Positions 18,397-27,295 of a stretch of 64,000 bases of DNA are shown in pieces. Where the stretch lies: assembly GCA_963824475.1 (NCBI GenBank), contig CAWGPR010000012.1, positions 806,001-870,000 on the forward strand, read 5' to 3'. Origin of the DNA: Roseiarcus sp963824475 (GTDB taxonomy: Bacteria; Pseudomonadota; Alphaproteobacteria; Rhizobiales; Beijerinckiaceae). Made by a program: the position numbers and the translations under genes. The notes beneath the pieces are model-generated. The model had not been told where the DNA came from and did no database searches. It was given only the letters and a program-made list of their open reading frames with translations. Within the stretch, counting starts at the first letter, position 1; each line of letters begins with the position of its first letter.

Positions 18397-19080
18397 GTGG
18401 AATTGTTTCGCGATCGCGCGGAGGCCGGACGCCGGCTTGCCGCCAGGCTTGCGCACCACAAGGGCCAGGACGCCGTGGTCTTCGCGTTGCCGCGCGGCGG
18501 CGTTCCGGTCGCCGAGCCGATCGCGGTCATGCTGCACGCGCCGCTCGATCTGGTGCTGGCGCGCAAGATCGGAGCGCCCCGCCAACCGGAACTGGCGATG
18601 GGCGCCGTCGCGGACGGCGGAAGCCCGGTCGTCGTGCGCAACGAGGACGTGATCGCGATGGCGGGCGTCGAAGAAGCCGAATTCGACGCCGCCGCAAGGC
18701 GCGAACTGGCGGAGATCGAGCGGCGCCGACGTCGCTACCTCGGAACGCGGATTCCTTGCGAGGCTGAGGGGCGCGTGGCGATCGTCGTCGACGACGGGGT
18801 CGCCACCGGGGCGACGACGCGAGCGGCTCTGAGGGCGGTCAGGGCGCGCCAGCCCAAGACCCTCGTCCTTGCCGTCCCGGTCGCGCCTCCCGACGCCCTC
18901 GAAGCGCTGCAAAGCGAAGCCGACGAAACGATTTGCCTCGAGATCCACGCGGATTTTGGAGCGATCGGATATTTCTACGCTGATTTCCATCAGCTCGACG
19001 ATGACGAAGTGATCGCGATTCTCGATCGCTTCCCATCGAACAAGGCCCAGGGCTCGACGGCCCATCCGAGGCAGCGATGA
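18397..19080 (+). CDS. Phosphoribosyltransferase-family protein
   Basis: Protein of 227 residues with a GTG start and a strong AAGGGGG ribosome site. It belongs to the type I PRT fold: ALPRGGVPVAEPIA near the N-terminus, LVLARKIGAPRQPELAMGAV, and the PRPP-binding loop VAIVVDDGVATGATTRAALRAV. The PRGGV and KIGAPRQPE segments mark a stress-associated subgroup of unknown substrate, not the purine-salvage enzymes. It starts 24 bp after the host-attachment gene, so the two are probably cotranscribed. Confidence 0.85.
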   Translation: MELFRDRAEAGRRLAARLAHHKGQDAVVFALPRGGVPVAEPIAVMLHAPLDLVLARKIGAPRQPELAMGAVADGGSPVVVRNEDVIAMAGVEEAEFDAAARRELAEIERRRRRYLGTRIPCEAEGRVAIVVDDGVATGATTRAALRAVRARQPKTLVLAVPVAPPDALEALQSEADETICLEIHADFGAIGYFYADFHQLDDDEVIAILDRFPSNKAQGSTAHPRQR

Positions 19081-19153
19081 GGCGCGCGGCTTCGCTCGAC
19101 ATTGCCCGCCAAGAGGCGGCGGGTTAGAATCGCGGTTCAACCGGGAGGTTCGT

Positions 19154-19570
19154 ATGGCGACATTGCATTCGTGGACCAGCGTGGGAATCGGCGATCTCGA
19201 TGTTTTTCTCCCTTCGCCGCCGTGCCTGGTCGTCTATACCTCCTACCTCGATGATGAGCCCGAGAGTTCGGTGACCTATTTCTGGCAGGATGAGAGCACC
19301 GGCGCGGTCAATCACGAGTTGGTCTACCAACAGCCGGTTTCGTTCGAGACTGCGGTTGCATGGGCGCAGGAGCATGCGCCGACCCGGAGCGTCGAGCGGA
19401 TCCACGTCAAGCATGCGCGAGCGAAGAAGGCGGTCGAACCAAAGGCGAGAGCCAAGCCTGGCGCGAAAAGGGGGGTGGCGAAGAAAGCCCCGGCCAAGAA
19501 GACAGCGGCGCGGAAGACGGCTCCCGCCAAGAGATCGCCGGCAGTCAGGGGGCGAAGGAAGAAGGCTTAG
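19154..19570 (+). CDS. Small protein with histone-H1-like Lys/Ala-rich tail
   Basis: Protein of 138 residues. The first 85 residues form a compact domain (HSWTSVGIGDLDVFLPSPPC, then VSFETAVAWAQEHAPTRSVER) of no recognised family. The last 50 are a low-complexity basic tail of AKKAP, AKKTAARKTAP and KRSPAVRGRRKKA repeats, like histone H1 and bacterial HU-type tails. Such a tail suggests nucleic-acid binding. It has its own GGGAGG ribosome site. Confidence 0.75.
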   Translation: MATLHSWTSVGIGDLDVFLPSPPCLVVYTSYLDDEPESSVTYFWQDESTGAVNHELVYQQPVSFETAVAWAQEHAPTRSVERIHVKHARAKKAVEPKARAKPGAKRGVAKKAPAKKTAARKTAPAKRSPAVRGRRKKA

Positions 19571-19599
19571 GGAGCGCTGCGAGTGGAGTTCCCACCTGA

Positions 19600-19712
19600 C
19601 CTCGTCCTGAGGCGCCGCGTAGCGGCCTCGAAGGACGTTCCAGCACGCGCGAGCGGAGCAGCCCACGGGAGCGTCGTTCGAGACGCGCCTTCGGCGCTCC
19701 TCAGGACGAGGG
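19600..19712. repeat. Palindromic dispersed repeat
   Basis: Inverted-repeat unit that starts CTCGTCCTGAGGCGCCGCG and ends with the reverse form CCTCAGGACGAGG, with two internal CTTCGAGAC / CTCGAAGGAC-like arms. Related copies are at 21263-21342 (degenerate) and 46027-46146. It fills most of the 345-bp gap before the rsmB-type gene. Confidence 0.8.
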
Positions 19713-19915
19713 TGTGAGCGAGGAATGGCCGCCGCCTCCATGTGGGCGGTCGAGTTGCGTCCTCGCCTTTCGCCGTCGTTTTGTTTTATGAAGCGCCGCT
19801 CCCATCGCGCAATGCTGCTGATAGCGAGTTCCTTCGGGAGCGTCTGAGGACGCGATTGCGCGCGCCGCGATGCGTGGCTGACCCGACACTCCACACGCCC
19901 AAAGGCTCCCTCCCC

Positions 19916-21208
19916 ATGACCCCCGCCGCCCGCGCCGCCGCCGCGATCGAAGTTCTGACGGATATCGATGCGCGCCGCCGGCCGGCGGCCGACGCAATGA
20001 AGGACTGGGGCCTCGCGCACCGCTTCGCTGGCTCGGGCGACCGGGCGGCGATATCGAGCCTGGTCTACGACGCGCTGCGTAAGAAAAGCTCGTCCGGCTG
20101 GATCATGGGCGAGCCAAGTCCGCGCGCCGAAACGCTCGGCGCGCTGAGGCAAGTGCGCGACCTCGACGTCGAGGCGATCGCCGCGCTCTTCTCCGGCGAG
20201 GGGCACGCGCCGGAAAAGCTCACGGAGGCCGAACGCGCGCGCCTCGCCGCGGGAGACCTTTCGGGCGCGCCTGCCTACGTTGTCGGGGATTTCCCCGAGT
20301 GGCTTACGCCGCAACTCGAGGCGAGCTTTGGCGCGTCCGCAGCGGACGAGGGCAGGGCGCTCGCCGAGCGGGCGCCGGTCGACCTGCGCGTCAACCTTCT
20401 CAAGACCACGCGCGACAAGGCGCTCGCCGCGCTTGCTTTTCTCGCGCCTCAGCCGACGCCGTTCTCGCCAATGGGCTTACGCATCGCCATGCGCCAGGAT
20501 GGGCGCGCGCCGCCGCTTGCGTCCGACCCGGCCTATGTCAAGGGCCTCGTCGAGGTGCAGGACGAGGGCTCGCAGCTCGCCGCGCTCCTCGCCGAGGCCA
20601 AGCCCGGCATGCAGGTGCTCGACCTCTGCGCCGGCGCTGGCGGCAAGACGCTGGCGCTCGCCGCCGCGATGGAGAACCAGGGCCAGATCTACGCGGCCGA
20701 CTCCGATCCCAGGCGCCTCGCGCCGATCTTCGCCCGGCTCGCCCGATCGGGCGCGCGCAATGTCCAGGTGCGGGCGCCAAGGGGCCAAGCGGACGTGCTC
20801 GCCGACCTCAAAGGGCGGTGCGATCTGGTGCTGATCGATGCGCCGTGCACCGGCTCCGGCGCCTGGCGGCGCAACCCCGACGCCAAGTGGCGCATCCGCC
20901 CGGGCGCGCTCGAGCAGCGCATCAAGGATCAGGACGAGACGCTGGAAAGCGCCTTGCGCTTCGTCAAGCGAGGCGGGCGCATCGTTTACGTGACGTGCTC
21001 GATCCTCCGGGCCGAGAATGAGGACCGGATCGCCGACTTCATGCGCCGCCACGACGATCTCTTGCCAGTCGACGCCGCCGCGCAGGCGCGTTCGGCAGGT
21101 TTGCCAGCGCTCGCCAAGCATCAGTCGACGCTGGGTCCCGGCTTTCGTCTCAGCCCGAGAACGACCGGCACGGACGGCTTTTATGTCGCGACCCTGATGC
21201 GGACGTGA
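19916..21208 (+). CDS. rsmB: RsmB-type 16S rRNA m5C methyltransferase (NOL1/NOP2/Sun family)
   Basis: Protein of 430 residues. A NusB-like RNA-binding domain covers roughly residues 1-130 and a SAM-dependent methyltransferase the remainder. Motif I is VLDLCAGAGGKTLALAA, motif IV is LIDAPCTGSGAWRRNPD and motif VI is YVTCSILRAENEDRI; the two Cys residues (in DAPC and TCS) are the catalytic pair. It is shorter than enterobacterial RsmB, which fits the alphaproteobacterial form. The start at 19916 is the first Met after the palindromic repeat; the frame is open upstream to 19742 but without a coding look. Confidence 0.9.
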   Translation: MTPAARAAAAIEVLTDIDARRRPAADAMKDWGLAHRFAGSGDRAAISSLVYDALRKKSSSGWIMGEPSPRAETLGALRQVRDLDVEAIAALFSGEGHAPEKLTEAERARLAAGDLSGAPAYVVGDFPEWLTPQLEASFGASAADEGRALAERAPVDLRVNLLKTTRDKALAALAFLAPQPTPFSPMGLRIAMRQDGRAPPLASDPAYVKGLVEVQDEGSQLAALLAEAKPGMQVLDLCAGAGGKTLALAAAMENQGQIYAADSDPRRLAPIFARLARSGARNVQVRAPRGQADVLADLKGRCDLVLIDAPCTGSGAWRRNPDAKWRIRPGALEQRIKDQDETLESALRFVKRGGRIVYVTCSILRAENEDRIADFMRRHDDLLPVDAAAQARSAGLPALAKHQSTLGPGFRLSPRTTGTDGFYVATLMRT

Positions 21209-21262
21209 GGGCGCGCCGGCGTTGGAGTGCGCTGCTATTGCATCCAACCGGCCTCCCACCCG

Positions 21263-21342
21263 ACCTCGTCCTGAGCCGGCGGCGCAGCCGCCGTGTCGAA
21301 GGGCGCTCCAGCACGCCCGAGCCGGCGCCGCCCTCTGGAACG
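21263..21342. repeat. Degenerate copy of the CTCGTCCTGAG palindromic repeat
   Basis: Contains CTCGTCCTGAGC, a GGCGGCGCAGCCGCC hairpin core, TCGAAGGGCGCTCCAGCACG and CCGCCCTCTGGAACG, matching parts of the repeats at 19600 and 46027. Confidence 0.65.
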
Positions 21343-21346
21343 TGCG

Positions 21347-21496
21347 CTAAAGCGGGATGCGATCGGTTTAAATCATCATCGCGAGGAGCGAAGCGACGCG
21401 GCGATCCAGGGGCCGTAGGGTGCCCGACAACTCCCGGATTGCTTCGCTTCGCTCGCAATGACGGTCTCGGATCGAACTTGAAATCATCCCGCTCTA
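21347..21496. repeat. CTAG-bordered MITE-like element containing a GCGAGG repeat
   Basis: About 150 bp with terminal inverted repeats: left CTAAAGCGGGATG and right, read inward, CTAGAGCGGGATG. Inside are the arms ATCGCGAGGAGCGAAGCGAC and CGCTTCGCTCGCAATGACGG. It abuts the 5' end of a broken membrane-protein gene and probably replaced its start. A relative sits at 25962-26129. Confidence 0.7.
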
Positions 21497-22069
21497 GCCG
21501 ACTGGCGGGATGCGCTCGGCGTTCTTTCCGTCGCGCTGGCGGTGTTGGCGGCGGTCATCACCATCGCGCAGACCGTGCGGGGCGAAGTTCGGCCGCATCC
21601 GCTGTCCTTTTTTCTGTTCGGCGTCCTGAGCCTGTTCGGCTATTGGGTGCAGCGCGACCAGGGCGCGCGCCAGGGAAGCTGGACGCTTCTGGCGATGACG
21701 ATCATCTGCTTTCTGTTCGCCGGTCAGCGTGGCGAAAGGCGAGCGAAGTTTTTCAAAGCAAGAATGGGCGTTCGTCGCCGCCGCCGGCGCGGTGTTCGCC
21801 TTGTATATGTTCACCCGAGACGCCAATGTCGCGGCCGCATTGACGACGGCCATCGACGCGCTCGCCTATGGTCCGACGTTCACGCGCGGCTGGTCCTTTC
21901 CGCGGAAGGACAGCGTCACAAGCTTTGCGCTCAATGGGGCGAAGTTTATCCCTTCGTTGATGGCGATGGCCCCGATCTCGTTCGCGACCTCCTTCTACCC
22001 GGCGACGCTCATCGTTCTCAATTCGGCGGTGGCGATCATGCTCGTCTGGCGCAGGCGGGCGGTCGGGTA
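21497..22069 (+). pseudogene. Membrane-protein gene, start lost and frameshifted
   Basis: Two overlapping frames together make one protein of about 190 residues with several membrane helices. The first part reads DWRDALGVLSVALAVLAAV and PHPLSFFLFGVLSLFGYW, then the frame changes near 21725-21740. The second part continues KQEWAFVAAAGAVFALYMF, ALTTAIDALAYGPTFTRGW and SFYPATLIVLNSAVAIML to the stop at 22069. The order and motifs (TVRG, AIDALAYGPT, KFIPS, YPA) fit a known family of uncharacterised small membrane proteins. No ATG precedes the first part: a stop (21494) and the end of the MITE-like repeat lie directly upstream. Confidence 0.65.
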
Positions 22070-22342
22070 GCTCGCGCGCTTCAGGTCAAAACTCAATCGG
22101 TTCGACTGGTTTCGACCCGAAGCGGACGAACAGCACGGTTTCATCGGAAGTCGGCTCGCGGGCCAAAAGCGGAAGTTCCTTGCTCGGCGAGAGTTGAGCG
22201 CCACAGTGTCGAAGTCGCTCCGAAGAGCCGGCGGGTTATCACTGCGCTCAGCCGACGTGGACACGGGTTGCGCATATGGCTACGCTCAGCCCAAAAGGTT
22301 GACGCAGCCTCACCTATGCGGCGGCGAGCGGGAGGAAAGCGG

Positions 22343-23344
22343 ATGGGCCGATGGCGGTTGCGCGCGGCGGTTATCGCAGTCGCAATGGCCGCTCTTGGAG
22401 GGGCGGCGGTGCGAGCGGATCAGACGCGCCATTTGAGTTTCGCCTATGACCAGCCGCATTCGACCGGCTACGGCGTCGCGGCGGACCTCTTCAATAATAA
22501 GCTCATGGAGTTGAGCCATGGGTCGATGGCGATCAACCAGTTTCCAGGCGCGCAACTGGGGCAGGAGCCCCAGATGCTGCAAAAGATTCGCACCGGCGAC
22601 ATCGATTTCATGATCAGCTCGACCGCCAACGCGGCGACCGTCGCGCCGGAATCGGGCGTGCTGTCGATCCACTATCTCTTCCGATCGGAAGATCAGTTGA
22701 TCAAGGCGATCGGCGACCCACGGCTGGTCGCGGCGGTCAAGGAGATGTTCGACGCGACCGTCAAGGACGGGCACGTGCTGGCGCTTGCCACGCTCGGCCT
22801 TCGCGATCTCTACGGCAAGCGGCCGGTGACCTCGGTCAGCGACCTTAAGGGCTTCAAGGTTCGGGTCCAGGCGACGCCGACTGAGGACACGCTGTTCCCC
22901 GCTTACGGCGCGCAGACCGTCCACATGCCGTTTGGGAGCGTCTACACCTCGCTGCAGACCGGCGTCGTCGACTTCGCCGAGAATGGCGTCAACGTCTACG
23001 ACTCGAACAAGCACTATGAAGTGGCGCCGGTGCTGTCGATGACCGAGCACGAGGCGAACAACAGCGTCATCTGGGTCAGCGATAAACTATGGTCGTCGCT
23101 GACCGACGAACAGAAGGGCTGGGTGCAGGCGGCGGCGGCCGAAGTCGGCGCAAAGCAGCCGGCGCAGGCGATCGCGCTCGAGCACAAGTCGCTCGCCAAG
23201 CTACAAAAGCTCGGCGTCAAAGTCGTCACCAACGTCGACAAGGCGAGCTTCATCAAGATCGCCGAACCGCTGCAGGACAAGCTCGCCAAGGCGCTCGGCC
23301 CGCACGCCGAGAAGATCCTGCAAGTCTGCCGCTCGATCCAATAG
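22343..23344 (+). CDS. TRAP transporter substrate-binding protein (DctP-type)
   Basis: Periplasmic binding protein of 333 residues for a tripartite ATP-independent transporter. The signal peptide RLRAAVIAVAMAALGGAAV ends at ARA. The mature protein has FAYDQPHSTGYGVAADLFNN, the strand LRDLYGKRPVTSVSDLKGFKVRV with the conserved Arg that pairs with the substrate carboxylate, and FGSVYTSLQTGVVDFAENG. The start at 22343 follows a GGGAGG ribosome site; the open frame upstream belongs to the neighbouring pseudogene. First gene of a P-Q-M operon. Confidence 0.92.
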   Translation: MGRWRLRAAVIAVAMAALGGAAVRADQTRHLSFAYDQPHSTGYGVAADLFNNKLMELSHGSMAINQFPGAQLGQEPQMLQKIRTGDIDFMISSTANAATVAPESGVLSIHYLFRSEDQLIKAIGDPRLVAAVKEMFDATVKDGHVLALATLGLRDLYGKRPVTSVSDLKGFKVRVQATPTEDTLFPAYGAQTVHMPFGSVYTSLQTGVVDFAENGVNVYDSNKHYEVAPVLSMTEHEANNSVIWVSDKLWSSLTDEQKGWVQAAAAEVGAKQPAQAIALEHKSLAKLQKLGVKVVTNVDKASFIKIAEPLQDKLAKALGPHAEKILQVCRSIQ

Positions 23345-23346
23345 CG

Positions 23347-23883
23347 ATGGACGGGCGCGCGGACCTCGTCCTCGCCGCCGATCGCCACCTGAAGTGGCCG
23401 GCGCTGGACCCGCTCGAGCGCGTACTCATGCAGCTCTGCGGCGTGTGTCTGGTCGGCTTCACGTCGACGACCTTGCTCGACATCGTCGCGAGGATCGCGG
23501 GCCATCCGCTGCTCTGGCCGCAGGAAGTGACGTCGGCCTTCTTCATCTACGGCGTCTTCATCGGCGCCTCGGTCGCGACGCGGCGCAACGATCACCTGCA
23601 GCTGCTCGCCTTGACCGAGTCGATGAGCGGCCCGACGCGACGGGCGTTCGAGGTCTTAAATCGCGCCGTCGTCATGGGCGTCGGCGTCTTCCTCGTCGTT
23701 TATGGCTGGCAGAATTTCTTGACTGGCTTCGGCAGCTTCCGCATGCCGTCGATGCTGCCGATCGCCTATCTCTACGCGCCCATTCCGCTCTGCGGCGCGC
23801 TGGTGGCGCTATTCAGCCTCGAGCAGATCGTCAACGGCCTGCACCACGGCTTCGAATCTCCGCCCCCCGCGCCCGCAGCCTAA
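23347..23883 (+). CDS. TRAP transporter small permease (DctQ-type)
   Basis: Protein of 178 residues with four predicted membrane helices: LCGVCLVGFTSTTLLDIVAR, SAFFIYGVFIGASVA, AVVMGVGVFLVVYGW and LPIAYLYAPIPLCGALVALF. The WPQEVTSAFF and LLALTESM segments fit the DctQ family. The start lies 3 bp after the binding-protein stop, and the large permease starts 6 bp after its end, so the three genes form one transcript. Confidence 0.9.
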   Translation: MDGRADLVLAADRHLKWPALDPLERVLMQLCGVCLVGFTSTTLLDIVARIAGHPLLWPQEVTSAFFIYGVFIGASVATRRNDHLQLLALTESMSGPTRRAFEVLNRAVVMGVGVFLVVYGWQNFLTGFGSFRMPSMLPIAYLYAPIPLCGALVALFSLEQIVNGLHHGFESPPPAPAA

Positions 23884-23889
23884 ATCCCG

Positions 23890-25227
23890 ATGCCGAACAG
23901 CGCCATCCTTTTGATCATGACGGCGCTCTTTCTCACGCTCGGTTACCTCGGCGTGCCGGTGGCGTTCTCGCTGATGGCGGGGGTTATCGTGGGCACGATG
24001 CTAACGCCGGTCTCGCTGCAGTCGATCGTCGGGCAGGCGTTCAATGGCGTCGATTCTGAAGCCCTGATGGCGATCCCGTTCTTTCTCCTGGTCGGCGAAC
24101 TGATGACGTCGGCGAATGTCGTCGTGCGCATCGCAGAACTGTCGCAGGCGCTGGTCGGCCATATTCGCGGCGGACTGGCTCAAGTGACCACGGTCTTCAG
24201 CATGTTCTTTTCCGGCATGTCGGGCTCATCGTCGGCGGACGTTGCGGTGTTGAGCCGGACGATGGCTCGCCCGATGGCGATGGAAGGCTACTCGCCGGCC
24301 TTTGTCGCTGCGCTCATCGCCGCCGCCTCGACCATCGCCAATCTGGTGCCGCCGAGCATCATGGCGGTCGTCTATGGCGCGGTCGGCAATGTCTCGATCG
24401 CCGGGCTGTTCCTGGCCGGCATTCTGCCCGGCGTCATGGTCGGCGCCGGCCTCATGCTGTTCTGCTATTTTTTCGGTCCCGTCGGCTTTCGCCGGCCGCG
24501 CTCGAGTTTCCTCAATCTTGTTGCGGCTGCGCGAGCCGCGGCGCTGCCGGGACTGATCCCGGTGATCCTGCTCGGCGGCATCATGACCGGCTGGTTCACG
24601 CCGACCGAAGCCGGCGTGGTCGCCGTCGCCTACATTCTCATCGTCGTGATTCCGGCGCTCAATCCGCGCCACATGCGGTCGGTGTGGAGCGACTTCGTGC
24701 AAGCCGGATTGATCTACTCGCTGCCGCTGATCACCATTGCTGCGGCGTCCGCGTTCGGTTGGCTGCTCGCCTATCTGCGCGGTCCAATCGTCGTCTCGGG
24801 GTGGATCGGCGATATGGCGCACGGCGATCCGCGCGCCATCATGTTTCTCTTGGTTGGGGTGTTCACCATCGTCGGGGACTTCATTGAACCGATCCCGGCG
24901 ATCATCATTTTCATGCCGGTCGTCAATCAGCTGACCGATCAGGCGTCGATCAACAGCGTGCATATGGGCATCGTGCTCATCATCACGCTGGCCTTCGGCC
25001 TGATCACGCCGCCATACGGGCTGTCGCTTCTGATGGCGTCCAAGTTCATCGGGGTTCGCTTCTCGTCAGCTCTGCGGGCGTCGCTGCCGATCTACGTGAT
25101 CTTCTTCTTAACGATCGCCTTCGCGATCTTTTTCCCGAACGCGGTGCTCTGGTTGCCGAAGGCGCTGTTTCCGCAGTCGGTCGGCTGTTTCAAAGCGCCC
25201 GACGGTGGGAGATACATCTGCCCGTGA
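23890..25227 (+). CDS. TRAP transporter large permease (DctM-type)
   Basis: Protein of 445 residues with about 12 membrane helices. DctM signatures are VFSMFFSGMSGSSSADVAVL, AAASTIANLVPPSIMAVVYG, GLIPVILLGGIMTGWFTPTE and LAFGLITPPYGLSLL. It supplies the Na+-driven transport path. Substrate not identifiable; C4-dicarboxylates or other organic acids are typical of the family. The C-terminus (SVGCFKAPDGGRYICP) is slightly longer than usual. Confidence 0.93.
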   Translation: MPNSAILLIMTALFLTLGYLGVPVAFSLMAGVIVGTMLTPVSLQSIVGQAFNGVDSEALMAIPFFLLVGELMTSANVVVRIAELSQALVGHIRGGLAQVTTVFSMFFSGMSGSSSADVAVLSRTMARPMAMEGYSPAFVAALIAAASTIANLVPPSIMAVVYGAVGNVSIAGLFLAGILPGVMVGAGLMLFCYFFGPVGFRRPRSSFLNLVAAARAAALPGLIPVILLGGIMTGWFTPTEAGVVAVAYILIVVIPALNPRHMRSVWSDFVQAGLIYSLPLITIAAASAFGWLLAYLRGPIVVSGWIGDMAHGDPRAIMFLLVGVFTIVGDFIEPIPAIIIFMPVVNQLTDQASINSVHMGIVLIITLAFGLITPPYGLSLLMASKFIGVRFSSALRASLPIYVIFFLTIAFAIFFPNAVLWLPKALFPQSVGCFKAPDGGRYICP

Positions 25228-25513
25228 CGGGGCTCAATCCCTGCCAGCGGGGGCGCGGCGAAGGGGTCAAGACGACCCGTTGCTGCCCTTAAAGATCGGC
25301 CCCATGAACGGGCGGAGAGCGCTAGACAGCGGTCTTCACTCTGAAGGCGAAGGATGCGCCGTGAGCGACCGTTGCTGAAACAAGCTGCGAACGCGTCAGT
25401 TCGACCCAGAGCCGTCATAGAACAGCGCATCACGTTTGTAATGCACGGCAGACTGCCATTGCTGTGGTAGGGTGTCGGCGCCGGGGCATGGATGAAACTT
25501 TCGGCGAAGCGCC

Positions 25514-25780
25514 ATGACAGACCTGGAGCAAGAGACCGCCTGGCGCACCGAGTTTGAAGCCGATGGCGAGCGCGCCGTGCTCGACACGATCTGTCATGGC
25601 CCGGGCATCTATCCTGAGCCAAAGCGGTTGTTCGCCCTGCGTTGGCTCCGTGAAAGAGAAGTTGAGCGGGCGCGCCAAGAACAGAAGATGCGCACCTACG
25701 TCCGCTGGACATTTTGGGCAGCGGTTGCCGCAGTGGCCGCAGGGATTGTTGGTGTGCTGGTGACTTGGGTTGTTCGCTAG
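25514..25780 (+). CDS. Small single-pass membrane protein
   Basis: Protein of 88 residues. A soluble acidic-to-basic N-terminal part (EQETAWRTEFEADGERAVLD, then RLFALRWLREREVERARQEQ) is followed by one membrane helix near the C-terminus (FWAAVAAVAAGIVGVLVTWVV). No strong ribosome site is seen. No specific family name; similar small proteins occur in rhizobia. Confidence 0.6.
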   Translation: MTDLEQETAWRTEFEADGERAVLDTICHGPGIYPEPKRLFALRWLREREVERARQEQKMRTYVRWTFWAAVAAVAAGIVGVLVTWVVR

Positions 25781-25961
25781 GCGTTCGCCTGTCCGGATGA
25801 CCCCCCCAGCCCCAGCCGTTGTCGCCCAATAGGTCGGTGCAGCGCTCGCGGATAACAGACCCCTCAACGCAAAGGTCGCAGATGGGCGGTGAAGCCCATT
25901 TCGCGCTCGGAAGGGAATAGCGGCTTTGGCGCGGACTCCGGTCCTTCCCGAGGCGACCCTT

Positions 25962-26129
25962 CTAGAGCGAGATGCGGTCGGATGGAATCATCATCGCGAG
26001 GAGCGAAGCGACGCGGCGATCCAGAGCTGCCGCTCCGGCCCTTCATCCCCTGGATTGCTTCCCCCCGGGTCCCAAAGCCCGGGGGCCGCAATGACGAGCC
26101 TGGTTCGACCTCATCACATCACGCTCTAG
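25962..26129. repeat. CTAG-bordered MITE-like element with a GCGAGG repeat
   Basis: About 168 bp. The ends are CTAGAGCGAGATG (left) and, read inward from the right, CTAGAGCGTGATG. Inside are ATCGCGAGGAGCGAAGCGAC, CCTGGATTGCTT and the perfect hairpin at 26062-26085 (CCCCCGGG/CCCGGGGG). The right CTAG is shared with the next element, an IS630 remnant. Confidence 0.75.
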
Positions 26130-27295
26130 TCTCATGTCCCACAAATAGCTTTACATATACGTTCGACCTTGTCGAGGATTTGCTGGCTTGTGGCGGTCCA
26201 GACGAAGGGAGTTGCTTTCGCGTTGTAGGCTTTGACGAAGACCTGGATCTTGGCGATGAGGTCCTTCGCACTGATAAAGGATCCGCGCCGGATCTGGCGT
26301 TGGGTTATCAGAGCGAACCAGCGTTCGACCTGATTGAGCCATGACGAATAGGTCGGCGTGAAATGCAGGTTGAAGCGAGGTCTTTTCGCGAGCCAGGCCC
26401 GGATCTCCGGGTGCTTGTGCGCGGCGTAGTTGTCGACCACCAGGTGGAGATCGAGGTCGCGGGGGACATTGGCTTCGATGTGCTTCAGGAAGCTCAGGAA
26501 CTCCTGATGTCGGTGGCGGGCGCGGCATTGCGCGATGACCTGACCGTTGGCGATATCGAGAGCGGCGAACAGCGTCGTCGTTCCATGCCGATAGTAATCG
26601 TGGGCACCCCTTCGATGTAGCCGAGCCCCAGAGGCAGGATCGGTTGGCTACGTTCAAGCGCCTGGATCTGCGTCTTTTCGTCGACGCACAGAACGAGGGC
26701 GTGATCTGGCGGATTCAGGTACAGACCAACAATGTCCCGGACCTTGTCAACGAACTCCGGATCGGTGGATAGCTTGAAATGTTTGGAGCGGTGAGGCTGT
26801 ACGCCGAACAAAGCGAAGGTTCGCGCGACTGTGCTTTTCGAAAGGCCGGTCGTTGCGGCGGCAGAGCGCACGGTCCAGTGCGTCGCGTCGGCGGGCTTGC
26901 TGTCCAGGACGGTGCGCAGAAGCTCCGCCACTCGCTCTTCGTCGTGGGTTCTCGGGCGCCCGGGCCTCGCCTCGCCGTACAGGCCGACAAGGCCTTGATC
27001 GAACCATTTCTTGCGCCAATGGCACACGGTCGGGTTCGAGACTCCCAGCCGTCGGGCTATGCTGAGATTGGTCTCGCCTGAAGCCGACCCCAGAATGATC
27101 TGGGCTCGACGAACCAGGCTGTGAGGGGCCGAACGCGATCAACCCAACCGCTCGAGTTCTTCCCGCTCTATGGCGCTCAGCGACACCAAACGATCCTGCG
27201 GTCTTCCAGTGCGCGCCACGATCCGCTCCCAAGCAAAAACAAATCATGGCGATCCCCGCAGATTATGTAAAGATATTTGTGGGACATGAGACTAG
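26126..27295. mobile_element. IS630-family insertion sequence, inactive
   Basis: Element of about 1.17 kb bounded by CTAG at 26126-26129 and 27292-27295. Long terminal inverted repeats begin CTAGTCTCATGTCCCACAAA at both ends, with one difference in the following 13 bases. It carries a single broken transposase gene. It is joined to a MITE on the left and an IS5-like element on the right through shared CTAG sites. Confidence 0.92.
26132..27219 (-). pseudogene. IS630-family transposase, broken by a stop and a frameshift
   Basis: From a GTG at 27219 the protein reads ARTGRPQDRLVSLSAIEREE, then hits an in-frame TGA at 27139-27141 (codon 27). The same frame continues SLVRRAQIILGSASGE, the helix-turn-helix LSIARRLGVSNPTVCHWRKK, and the first catalytic Asp in LVLCVDEKTQIQALE. 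Near 26605 one base is missing and translation moves to HDYYRHGTTTLFAALD and then VVDNYAAHKHPEIR (second Asp) and PTYSSWLNQVERWFA (Glu), ending at 26132. All family motifs are present but split over two frames. Confidence 0.9.

Noticed and set aside
19571..21500. Possible CRISPR array from closely spaced repeats
   Set aside because: The repeats are unequal, palindromic and irregularly spaced with no unique spacers of constant length; no cas genes.
21542..22342. Open frame joining the membrane-protein remnant to the TRAP binding protein as one 600-residue protein
   Set aside because: The binding protein has its own signal peptide and ribosome site at 22343; the upstream part is in the wrong frame for half of the membrane protein.
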